Source: Gossypium raimondii
Taxonomy: Eukaryota; Streptophyta; Magnoliopsida; Malvales; Malvaceae
DNA length: 64,000 nucleotides
Assembly: GCF_025698545.1 (NCBI RefSeq)
Contig: NC_068565.1
Coordinates: forward strand, 5,332,001 to 5,396,000
Direction of reading: 5' to 3'
Part shown: one piece after another, positions 1 to 9,699 of the stretch
Position numbering within the stretch: position 1 is the first letter of the stretch
Layout of the letters: each line of letters opens with the position of its first letter
Translations under genes and position numbers: made by a program
Notes under the pieces: model-generated
What the model was told of the DNA's origin: nothing
Databases searched by the model: none
The model's input: only the letters and a program-made list of their open reading frames with translations

Positions 1-214
1 CAGTTAACTTTTTTAACGACACTTTCATCAAAACTGTTAAAAAAAGCAATTTGAAAAAAAATATAAAGTTTAATGGCCAGAAAAGGCTCAAAAATACAAT
101 CAGGGCCATTTTGACAAAACATGTAAATGTTAGTGGCCAAATTTGTCATTAAGCCTATTTTTTATTACTCGAGCTTTGCTTAGGTGGAGTCATAAAAAAC
201 CACCTACAGACACT

Positions 215-545
215 TTACGCCCAATCATTCCGGATAACGCTTGCATCCTCTGTATTACCGCGGCTGTTGGCATAAAGTTAGCTGATGCTTATTCCCCAAA
301 TACCGTCATTGCTTCTTCTCCGGGAAAAAGAAGTTCACGACTCGTGGGCCTTCTACCTCCACACGGCATTGCTCCGTCAGGCTTTCGCCCATTGCGGAAA
401 ATTTCCCAGTGTTGCCTCCTGTAAGAGTCTGGGTCGTGTCTCAGTCCAGTGTGGCTAATCACCCTTTCGGGCCAGCTACTGATCATCGCCTTGGTAAGCT
501 ATTGCCTCACCAACTAGCTAATCAGACGTGAGCCCCTCCTCGGAC
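215..545 (-). pseudogene. Decayed plastid 16S rRNA fragment (NUPT)
   Basis: The reverse complement reads as the 5' third of a chloroplast-type 16S rRNA gene. The + strand shows the complement of the 530-loop region (ATTACCGCGGCTG), the CTCCGTCAGGCTTTCGCCCA block, the TGTCTCAGTCCAGTGTGGCT block and the GGTAAGCTATTGCCTCACCA block in rRNA order. Many substitutions relative to the conserved sequence are C-to-T or G-to-A, as expected of methylated nuclear plastid DNA, and small indels are present. It is a nuclear insertion, not a functional rRNA. Homology is lost after about 545. Recognition is from memory of the conserved rRNA blocks. Confidence 0.9.
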
Positions 546-640
546 GTATTCTCTCTGCTTTCTAATTGAGATTGATCAAATTAATTGCCATTAGAGAGGC
601 TTTCTCTTGACTGAAGAATTAAGGTCTCGACAACGTTGTT

Positions 641-826
641 GTGGAGTCAAATTATAGTGATATTATTATTGTGCTCAATTCTTCCCATTTTGATATTTCT
701 GAATTTGTCAACAATTGTTCTTTAACTGGATTAGATGAACTACTAATACGGCGGCTCACGAGCTTTGGTAGGGTCACTTTGTTCCATGTTAATTATCAGG
801 AGTGGGAAGTCCCACGTTTCTTTTAA
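641..826 (+). pseudogene. Possible RNase H-like tail of a LINE (weak)
   Basis: A 61-codon open stretch begins with GTG and reads VESNYSDIIIVLNSS..., ending near a REN/AH-like position. The opening VESxxxxIIxxLN and the spacing resemble the plant non-LTR retrotransposon RNase H-like domain (RVT_3 type). No catalytic set can be confirmed and no reverse transcriptase lies upstream. It could be chance; it is listed because a LINE-like fragment also occurs near the right end of the window. Confidence 0.25.
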
Positions 827-2454
827 TTTTTTCTATTTTTGCTGCGGATAGTGCTTCTTCTCGATAGGGGATTAATTTGTCGGCTTAAATACTATTATTA
901 CTTGCTTGTCTTTCTTTTGGTTAAAAGCAACCCTTTTTATTATAAAATATTAATTCAACTCAATCCAGTTTCATAAAAAAAACCCATCAAACTAAATAAA
1001 TTAAAAATATTTAGAAATTAAATATTGAAAGGCATAAGACCTTATTTGACCCTTTAACTTTATAAAAGAAGAAGAAGTTATTTTAGTATTTTTACTTTTT
1101 AGTCCTTAATCTTGTGTTATTTGTCAAATCACACAAAATAGACAAAAAGATTAATGTTTGTTAACTTTGCTGATGTGGCAAACATCAACAAATAATTTTA
1201 AAGGATTAAATCAAAATTTTATTATTTTTAGGGGGCTAAAGTATAATTTTACCTTTACTAATTTAAAATTTTTAAATATTTAAAGGGCCAAAATGATAAA
1301 ATTTCTATTTTAGTGGGGTTGGGGCCCTACCGGCCCCCCTAAATCCACCTCTGTATTTCCATTCATTTTTAAGTGATTTTATAAACAATACAAATTCAAG
1401 AGTTAAAAGAGATAAAAAAATAAATTAAAGACTAAAATTAATTTTTTTAAAAGTTGGAGGGCTAAAAAATCATTATACCATATTCAAATATAAGTAATTT
1501 CGATTCGTATGGTGTTGATTTCATTATATACTTTTTGAGTAAATTGAAAATAATTATGAATTTATTGCATGTTGATTACTTTTTAGAATTATATTATAAT
1601 ATGAGAGAATATATATCGCCATGGTTGACGCGAACACTGGGAGCCTCAACAAGGTAGAGTGCTGTGACCTGCGAGAGCTTGCGGTGATGAACAAAACGTT
1701 CGCCAATTATTGTACGACAAATTGGACTTTAGGCCTAAACCCCATTTTTTTTATCCAGTTCTTTTATAGATGAAAATCATTTGTTGAAAAGAAAGGACAA
1801 ATCTCAAACTTATACCAAAAAAAAAAAAAAATTCTAATTTAAAGTGCAATTTAATGTATGAATTTTAATTTGAGATAATTATACATATGAAACTTTGATT
1901 GTAGTTCAAATTATCTATTGAAACTTTGAGATGGAGCGCCACATCAACGTTATTAATGGTCACATCAGTGCTGTAACGATTAAAGATGAAAAATATTGGT
2001 CAAAGAGATTGATTGATGCAATTTGAGAGTTTGAGTGCTTAATTGATATTTTCATGAAAGTTTAAGGGCTTATATACCCCTGTAGCCTAAATTTTTTAAT
2101 TTAAGTGATAATGTGACACATATTCGAGTGCTACATCATCAAAGTTTTTCATTTTTCAAGTTCAGACTAAAATAGACCTAATTATCTAGTCAAGTGCCAT
2201 AGTAGATGAAGAAAAGTATTGGTACCAAAATAAACTTAGTTACCAAATTTAGGGACCAAAATTATATTATCCCAATTTTGAAAGAGTTTGGAGCGATTTG
2301 GGAATCCAATGCGTCGAGTGAGCTTTTAAATTTTCATATGATTCGCCGGTTCTACTGATTCCTATATCTGCAAACCTTTGAGGACTAAATCGAAAGCAAA
2401 TGTTTGCTTTTTTAAAAAGTGAATGTCACATCACCAATAAATAACTATATCAAT
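827..2454. other. Gene-free AT-rich repeat DNA
   Basis: No coding region is recognisable. About 1192-1353 resembles one half of the MITE-like family seen at 12.6 and 25.4 kb: a line starting with GGGGGCTAAAGT and an end motif reading CCACCTCTG. A short GC-richer island at about 1618-1740 stands out in composition but matches nothing I know. Confidence 0.5.
1192..1353. repeat. Partial member of the AGGGGCG-terminus MITE family
   Basis: It shares, in the same order as the copies at 12601-12778 and 25430-25688, an AAGGATTAAATCAAAATTTT block, a GGGGCTAAAGTATAATTTTA block, a GGGCCAAAATGA block and a C-rich end. The left terminus is not identifiable, so this is a truncated or diverged copy. Confidence 0.5.
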
Positions 2455-2849
2455 TAGGGGTGTTCAAACTTTGGTTAAAATCAAATTAATTGACTGAATT
2501 GATGTAATTCGATTAACCGATTGGTTAAGCGATCTATTTTAGTTGGAGGTCGGTTAAAGGTTTTTTAAAATTTCAGTTAATGGTTAATTAGGTTCGAAAT
2601 CAGGTAATTAACTGAACTTAATAAATAATATATTATATGTTTTAGGCTATTACTAATTCAGTTAATTCAAATAATTCAGTCAAATGAACATTATCAAATT
2701 ATTATTATTTTTGATATGTTTTATACTTGTTTTAACAAAAAACAAAACAAAACATATAAATTTTGGTTCGGTTAACTGTTCAAGGATTAAAAAGTTTGAT
2801 TAATTCGGTTAATACTAGTTCGGTTTGGTTAACCGTTTGAACACCCCTA
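2455..2849. mobile_element. hAT-type MITE, 395 bp
   Basis: The ends are inverted repeats: TAGGGGTGTTCAAAC on the left and its complement on the right. They are bounded by a perfect 8-bp target duplication ATATCAAT (2447-2454 and 2850-2857). Eight-base duplications are typical of the hAT superfamily. There is no coding capacity. The interior is full of GGTTAA/TTAACC motifs. Confidence 0.85.
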
Positions 2850-3794
2850 ATATCAATCGGTCAAAATGAGTAATTTTTTCGGTTATTAGGAATTCTATTC
2901 TGACAAAATTTGAATTTAGTCCATATATTTTAAAATCTAAAATTCAAGTCTCTTATAAGTTAAAAATCCTAGTTCAATTATTATCATTGTAAATAGTTTT
3001 TGTCAAAATTTGTCAACTTAACATGTTTTTTTTTTGGTTATAATAGCAATATCTTCTTCTTTTTTTCCCTTTAAAAGGGATTATAAGTGAAATCTCAAAT
3101 AAAATATAATTAGAATTAAATCAGTTTTCAAAATTGAAATATATATGTACTTAAACCAAAATAAATATGAGAGAAAACTCACGCATATAGGTAAAAGTAC
3201 CATGGAGACCCTTATACTAGAAATATAGGCAATTTGTAATAGCCCAATTTTTAGTGGTATCGAAAACAGTGATTTGGGATCACTAAATCTGACAAGCTTA
3301 AAAATTTAATAAATTAATAATTATGGGTCGAGTGTGAATTTAGAAGAATTTTTGAATTAGTGAATTCTGTGATTTAGTGAATTTTGTTGTTTAAAAAGAA
3401 TTTAATTGGTAAATTGGGTCTAAAGCGAGGTATCGAGACCTCGAATTCATAAGCCGAGTCATAAATATTTTTATAGACATTTATGGAGTGTCACTGAGTT
3501 AGTATAAAAGTTTCGTTAGAAAATTTTAACGTTTAGTACTCAATTAATTAAAAAGGACTAAATTGAAAATAGTGCAAAATTTATTAAATTGTGATTAAAT
3601 AGTTTAAGTGACTAATAAGGAGGGATTTAAAAGACAATTAGGCCTAAAGTATATGGGCTGGACGGTTTGGGCAAGAAAATAGCAAGAAAATAAGGAGAAA
3701 TAAGGGCAAAATTGGAAATTTTGCAAATTAAACATATAAAATAAAGACAAAATTGAAAAATCTAGAGATATCATCATTTTTCTTCAGCCAAAAT

Positions 3795-4407
3795 TAGGGG
3801 TGTGCAAAATTCGGGTAAAACCGAAAAAATTCGGTTAATCTACCGAATTTGGTTTATTTTTTGATTTTTCGGTTAACGGTTAATTCGGTTCAAAACCGGT
3901 CGGTTAATCGAATTTTTTCGGTTTAACCGAAAAAATTAATAAATAAAATTATAATAGATAAATAGGCCCACTATTCACCTAAACCCAATCCAAATCCAAG
4001 TATTCAACCCAACCCAATCATAAAAATTACAAATAATTTAATAAATAAAAATAAAAATAAAATTCTAAAACTAAAACTAAAACTAAAACTAAAGTCTAAA
4101 AGTCTAAAAATAATTTAATTATGTAGTGATTCAATTCGGTTAATTCGGTTAATTCGGGTAATCCGGTTAATTCGGTTAATTCGGGTAATTCGGTTAATTC
4201 AGTTAATTTTTAACCAAAAATAAAAAATATATAATTTTCGGTTAATTCGGTTAACCGACCGAATTAACCAAAAAAATTTCGGTTCGATTAAATTTTTTTG
4301 AAAAAATTTTGGTTCGGTTAACGGTTAAAAATTTTGAAAGGTCAGTTAATTCGGTTAATGTTATTTCGGGTCGGTTAACCGGTCGGTTAACCGAATGAAC
4401 ACCCTTA
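3795..4407. mobile_element. hAT-type MITE, 613 bp, nested in the solo LTR
   Basis: The left end is TAGGGGTGTGC, the right end complements it imperfectly, and the 8-bp duplication GCCAAAAT flanks it (3787-3794 and 4408-4415). The interior is dominated by short GGTTAATTC repeats (about 4135-4205) and an ACTAAAACTAAA run near 4070-4095. It is related to the 395-bp MITE at 2455 by its end motif. The open stretch on the minus strand here is a by-product of these repeats. Confidence 0.85.
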
Positions 4408-4757
4408 GCCAAAATGCCATAGGAGAGAGTTTTCAAGTTGGTTTTTCATATTTTTCATCATATCGGGAATCTGAAGATAAACGCGGAAAAGAGAAAGTAT
4501 CAAACTAGTCTGTGAACTTTTAAAATCCTACAAATTGGCCCAGGTAAGTTCATACGGCTGAACTTTTATGATTAATTGTTAATGTGGGAATGATATAATG
4601 TATCAATCCGTATATTGTTCTTGAATTATGATTATGGTAAAAATGAGAATAAAATGAGATTGTTAGTTTAAATTAAAGGATATGCAGGATTGAGTACATA
4701 CGTTCGGTAATCAGTGATGAATTGACAGATAAGTCCATGGTGGATCCATGGCAAAGT

Positions 4758-4988
4758 GTGAAAATTAGGTATGGTATTTCGATAAAGAAAACTATATTGA
4801 GTTGTGAAAAGTAGGTATGGTATTCCAGTGAAGAAAACCATATTGAGTTGTAAAAAGTAGGTATGGTATTTCGGTAAAGAAAACCATACTAAGTTGTGAA
4901 AAGTAGGTATGGTGTTTCAGTGAAGAAAACCATATTGAGTTCTGAAAAGTAGGTATGGTAATTCCGTGAAGAAAACCATACTGAGTTA
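4758..4988 (+). repeat. 46-bp tandem repeat, about 5 units, within the LTR
   Basis: The word AGGTATGGT recurs at about 4767, 4813, 4859, 4905 and 4951, an exact 46-bp period. Each unit carries AAGAAAACCATA and GAGTTGTGAAAA. Units differ by a few substitutions. Confidence 0.85.
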
Positions 4989-7191
4989 TAGCCTTGTGAA
5001 ATATTCAAGCAAATTGTGGCACCGGGCAAACGATGTACTCAATTCTGTAAGACGATCCTTAATTTGACAAGTATTTGTAAGTGCAATTGAAGCTAAATGT
5101 TGGAATATAAGTTGATATTTGATATTGAGCTCAATTGGGTAAATTCATTGTTTGAGATTGTGGTTGGCAGGAAATGTTGTATTATACTTTGAAATTTCAT
5201 GAATGCTATAGTACGTTATTTTATATGAATATTATTAAACAGAGATAATTGTGAAAATATGAATGTTTGAATAAAAGTTTTAATTTAGTGGAACATTGGA
5301 TTGAGTACTTTCGTTCAGTAACTTATACGCATTGACGGAAAAGACCATGGTTGGACCATGGCAATATGTGATATGTGATTTCCGTATAAGATCATATCCG
5401 GGATATGGCATCGGTGTGATATATGCTTCCGTGTAAGACCATGGTTGGGCTATGGCTTCGGTGTGTGATATGTGATTATATGCAAGACTATAGTTATACA
5501 ATGGCATTTTAAAAACTAAGTACTCAATTCTGTAACCGTTTCCTAAATTGATTAAGAAAAGTAAGCGATAAATGGACCCAAGAGATTGAAATTGATCATT
5601 TATTGATATTGAGCTCAATCAAGTAAATTTTTTCATTGATTTTGTGATTGATAGGGAAGAATTAGTGAAATTATATATTGTATAATTGTTATAAGATGTT
5701 CGGTAAGAATTATTTTCTATGCCTATGAACTTACTAAGCTTACATAAGCTTAATCCTGTGTGATTAATGTTCTTTGTAAATTGATGTGAAATCGGTGGAT
5801 CAGATCAACACATCAGGGCACACTATCCAGATTACTTTGGTAAATTTTATTGTGCATCTTAAGGTTTATTTGGCATGTATAGGGTTTAATTGAAAGAAAG
5901 TGAATGTGTTATAAACTTAGTTATCAACATTTTCTACTAAAACAGTTTTTGGACAGCAGCATTGACATGATTTTGAAAAATCACCAAAAATGGTGAAAAT
6001 TGAATTCGAAGCTGAGTGAGATATGAAATTAAAGCTGAATGAGTCTATTTTCACATGAAAGAAATATAGTAAGAAAAATAGTTGTATATTTTTAGATATT
6101 TGAATTTTAGTGAGACAGGGTCAGAATAGTTTTTGAAATCCCCTGTTCTGAATTTAGAAAATCATTAAAAATTGTACAGAAAGGATTGGAAGTTATAATT
6201 TATATGTCTAGATTCCTTAGTGAGTCTATTTTCAATAGAAACAAACAAGAATGTTATCCGAATTCTGTACAATGAGATAGTTAATTTTTAGTGAAGAGGG
6301 GTCAGAGCTGTCGAACAATGAAACAGGGGAGACTTTAAAGAATAAACTGTACTAATTGGCTAAACCAAAAATTCTGAAAATTTTATGAGTATAGTTTCAG
6401 GGAAATTTACGGATCTAAATTTCGAGTTTTGTAACTTGAGTTATAATTAAATTAGTGACTGTTGCGCAGGTGGACAGTTTTATTATGAATAGTGAAATGA
6501 ATTGTTTTGATTTGTTTTAGTATTCGGAAAATTATTAATGTTCTCGGTTTGGACCCAAACCATTTCTATTACATGATTTAGGGTCTCGAGATTCCTTTTT
6601 AGGGACATATTGAATGAACGTGAGTGAATTAATTTTAAAAGAAAATTTTTATGCTCCGAACTAGTAAGTTAAGTTAGGTAATGCCTCATGCTCGACTCCG
6701 GCAATGGTCTTGGGTAAGGGGTGTTACACAATTAGCCCCTGTACATTAGATCAAAGAGCAAATTGATCCTTTTTGTTAAAAATTTCATTAAATTGTACTG
6801 AAAAAAAATTGGTATGATAGATAAAATAACTAGACAGTGACAAGTGACATGCCACATGTACCTTATATTGATGTATAAAGATCAAATTTTAACAGTAGAG
6901 ATAGAAAGAATTTTTAGCAAAAATGATCCGTTTGCTTTTTAATTTAATGCAGATGGACTAATTTACCAATTTTTTTTTATATAAAAGAGACACAATACAA
7001 TTTAACTCCTAATACAAGTACTCATATTACTTTTACCTAGATGAAACTAGCCATGGCAAATTAATTAAATAATCTTTTAAATTTGTCGACACATTCTAAA
7101 TTTCTAGCTTTGTGATTTTCATGCTTTCTCAACTTTCACCGCCATTGTTAGTCGCACGATGAAAATGACACTTACATCTGTATCTCGCGTT

Positions 7192-7202
7192 TGCATGCAT
7201 GC
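7192..7202. promoter_or_regulatory. RY-type motif (CATGCATG) upstream of the B3 gene
   Basis: TGCATGCATGC contains overlapping CATGCA (RY) motifs about 200 bp before the B3-gene start codon. RY elements are the known target of LAFL-type B3 factors. That this gene is regulated through it is inference. Confidence 0.35.
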
Positions 7203-7304
7203 TATCCATTTCGAATCTTATAAGCCTCTGATGTTCGATTATCTATTACCCTTTTCCGATCAATCCATAAGCCTTTTCGCGATCATGTTGGAAATTTGAG
7301 GCTT

Positions 7305-7312
7305 TATAAATA
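7305..7312 (+). promoter_or_regulatory. TATA box of the B3-domain gene
   Basis: TATAAATA lies about 85 bp before the ATG at 7398. It is the best core-promoter candidate in this interval and leaves room for a leader of about 55-60 bases. Confidence 0.55.
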
Positions 7313-7397
7313 AGGGTCATCAATCCATAATCCTTGCATTCAACAGAAGTGCTTTGTTCTAAATTCATTTCTAGCTACTCATAATCTTCTTTAAACT

Positions 7398-7760
7398 ATG
7401 CCTTCTTTTGAGAAATGCCTGACCGAGGTTGATGTTAATAAGCAAGTAGCGATTCCGAGCGACTTCGTTCAGCATCTGCCCGATTACGAAGGGGGACGAA
7501 CGATAACTTTTCCGGTGCACGATGTTTCCGGTAATTTGTGGGAGAACTTTGGATATTATATTAGGAAAGGAGATGATTATCCTAAGCCAGTATTTCAAAA
7601 AGATTGGCGTAAATATGTTCGAGTTAAAGGTCTCAGGCCTGGTGATAAAATCATCTTTCGAGTTGAACGAAATGGTGATAATGGTGCACCCATATATACA
7701 ATTGCAGCTCAAAAGAAGATTGAACTTCTTGGCTTCCCCATTTGGGGCCCAGAGTTTTAG
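7398..7760 (+). CDS. Small single-domain B3 DNA-binding protein
   Basis: This is a 120-residue intronless frame, essentially one B3 domain. It shows the expected order: an opening F-x-K-x-LT-xxDV near residues 4-13, an IP-xxF strand near 19-23, a central ITFPVHD-x-SGNLW segment (about 36-48), a FQKDWRKYVR helix region (about 66-75) and KGLRPGDKIIF at about 77-87. B3 domains are plant-specific pseudo-barrels that bind DNA in the major groove. Single-domain proteins of this length occur in the large REM and related B3 groups. No second domain, repression motif or nuclear signal is evident. A TATA box upstream and a T-rich 3' region support a complete gene. The target genes are unknown. It could be a truncated member of a larger family. 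Confidence 0.8.
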   Translation: MPSFEKCLTEVDVNKQVAIPSDFVQHLPDYEGGRTITFPVHDVSGNLWENFGYYIRKGDDYPKPVFQKDWRKYVRVKGLRPGDKIIFRVERNGDNGAPIYTIAAQKKIELLGFPIWGPEF

Positions 7761-8335
7761 TCATTTTATATTTAAATTAATTTCCATTAAGTTCTTCTTG
7801 TTGTTGTGAATTAAGATTATGTATTTTAATCCTTTAGTGTTGTATTTTCTTTTTCAAATTTGATGTACTTCTATTGTAACTTTCATTTGAGTTTATGCAT
7901 ATTAATTATACTTTTATATCTAAATATATGTATTCATCGTTTGTTTCTCTCTCTGTAAACTTTTCAATCAATATTTCAATACAATTATCAAATATATAAT
8001 GGTTTTCATTTGTAGTAAAAAATGTAAGGATAATTTTTTTCTTATCCACTCTCAGTAAATAATTTTTCCTCACAAGTAAACCATTTAATTAGTTTTAATG
8101 ATTAAAATACAATTTAAGGTGAGTCAAATTTCTAATCTTATTTTAACTCCACAACAGATAGGATAATAATCCTTAATAATTTTCCCAAAAAGTTGATGAT
8201 AAAATAAATCCAAAGCTATCCTTAATAATCATTGAAGTTCTATAGACATTTAAACAGTATTGGGTCTGTTTTACTCATTTAATTACAATTTTTTTTGATT
8301 TATTCTCTGTTAAATCATTGCTTATGGACCTGGAT
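7761..8335. other. 3' flank of the B3 gene; no gene seen
   Basis: This AT-rich DNA probably includes the 3' untranslated region of the B3 gene. I see no coding region or repeat boundary. Confidence 0.5.
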
Positions 8336-8339
8336 ATGG

Positions 8340-8556
8340 GTAGTCTATCCATGACTAGGATGAAGCTTGGGTGAAATTAAGTTGAGGTCTGAACCGATTA
8401 ATATTGAAGAATCAGCGGATGAATTGTGGTTAAAGGTGAAATGCCATTCGAACTCAGAGCTAGCTGGTTCTCTCCAAAATGTGTTAAGGCGTAGCAATTG
8501 ACTGAACATCTAGGGGTAAAGCACTGTTTCAGTCAAGGGCCGCGAGGGTTGTACCA
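8340..8556 (+). pseudogene. Decayed plastid 23S rRNA fragment (NUPT)
   Basis: The + strand carries conserved large-subunit rRNA blocks in order: GAAGAATCAGCGGATGA, GGTGAAATGCCATTCGAAC, AGAGCTAGCTGGTTCTC, ACATCTAGGGGTAAAGCACT and GGGCCGCGAG. These match the chloroplast 23S gene with many C-to-T and G-to-A type changes. It is on the opposite strand from the 16S fragment at 215-545, so the two are not a simple contiguous plastid insert. Not functional. Confidence 0.88.
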
Positions 8557-9699
8557 AAAATAAAATTATGATTACAAGTATAATAACAAATTAAGCTCTT
8601 CAATAATTACAAGTTATATGAATTATGATTATGTATTTTTCATCCATGATGTTGTATTTGGTTTTGATAAAATTTCATGTACGCTTAATGTAATTTTCAT
8701 TAGTATTGTTGGAGTTTAATTTCGATAATTTATTGCCAGTTTGGATTTAAACTCTGTTTCCAAAAATTCATGATAAAAAATTCCTAAGCTAATCATTGGT
8801 ATTTGGTTTCTAACCCTAATTTAAAAGGAAATGTAGATTGTAAGAACTTAGACATATAACTCGAGCTTTTAAGGATGTTAAACCAAATATCATTTTGTTG
8901 CATTTCCCCTGTTTCTATTTACTGTAAGTGATCAGCTTTGGGACAACGCACAAGGCAGAAAAACATAGATACATACATTGCAAAAACACAAATTTAACCA
9001 AATAGAAATATTTAGGGACCAATATTTGATGTCAAAGAGCAGGGGGGGGGTAATTTCAAGATCACAATTTGTAGCAGAGTACATTTTACAGTAGGCAATG
9101 GAACCTTGTGAATTTGGTTTTGTTTTGAAGTGGTAAAAAAGAATGGTAATGTAAAAAAATATATTGGAAAACTTATTGTTGGTAAAAACGGGAAAACAAA
9201 ATTGGGTTGGGGTGATTGAAGGAGGGAAGTTAAGATGTGTAGCATGGCAGCAGAGATCAACTTAGCAGAGCAAGCAATTCTCTGAAACACCTTTGTCAAT
9301 ATTAGAAAAATCTGTGTGAATTTAGGCCAAGGAAAGCTGTTTATCATCCGATGGGAACGTTGAACCATTTGAGCACATTTCTTGCCGATGAAGTTCCAAT
9401 ATCCTTGTCTCCGGATTACATAGTCCTGTGAAACAGGAGTAACGTTAGAACACAATGTATCTATAGCTTTCAAAACCATTGGTCTATTGCACAACCATTT
9501 TCAGCTTCAAAGATTCAGATATCCATATCACCGGCAATCTTTGTATATCGGCAGATCCCATGGTGTTCTCCACCATATGAATGATGGAAACGTACAAAGA
9601 AAACTCGTGGGGCATATACACCATTTATATTAAGCAAATCCTCAGGTATCATGTGCCAAACCTAACAAGCTATGAAGTACTTTGGCAAGCTTGGAATGA
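8557..9699. other. Intergenic/3' flank of the galactosyltransferase gene
   Basis: There is no recognisable coding region. A 160-codon minus-strand open frame at 9012-9494 matches no family I know. The part next to 9700 is likely the 3' untranslated region of the galactosyltransferase gene. Confidence 0.4.

Larger units (their letters stand above)
3235..6728 (+). mobile_element. Solo LTR (gypsy-like), 3.5 kb including a nested MITE
   Basis: It begins TGTAATAGCCC, ends GGGGTGTTACA (TG...CA), and is flanked by the perfect 5-bp duplication CAATT (3230-3234 and 6729-6733), the hallmark of LTR-retroelement integration. There is no internal coding region, primer-binding site or second LTR, so this is a solo LTR. 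A 613-bp hAT MITE lies inside (3795-4407), so the LTR itself is about 2.9 kb. It carries a 46-bp tandem array and a diverged internal duplication (about 4680-5230 versus 5285-5690). The orientation is set by TG/CA only and the superfamily is inferred from style. Confidence 0.75.
3188..7039. mobile_element. Older MITE-like element split by a solo LTR
   Basis: A left piece (3188-3234) and a right piece (about 6734-7039) become contiguous when the solo LTR is removed. The joined element has terminal inverted repeats reading TAGGTAAAAGTA at the left and the complement at the right end. The ends are imperfect beyond about 12 bp, and I see no clear target duplication, so superfamily is not assigned. 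Confidence 0.5.

Noticed and set aside
215..545. A functional rRNA gene or bacterial contamination
   Set aside because: Numerous disruptive substitutions and indels and AT-rich nuclear repeats on both sides indicate a nuclear plastid insertion.
4251..4436. 61-codon minus-strand frame
   Set aside because: Generated by short TTAACC/GGTTAA repeats of the nested MITE.
9012..9494. 160-codon minus-strand open frame
   Set aside because: No recognisable domain, a phenylalanine/proline-rich low-complexity end, and it lies in the likely 3' flank of the galactosyltransferase gene.
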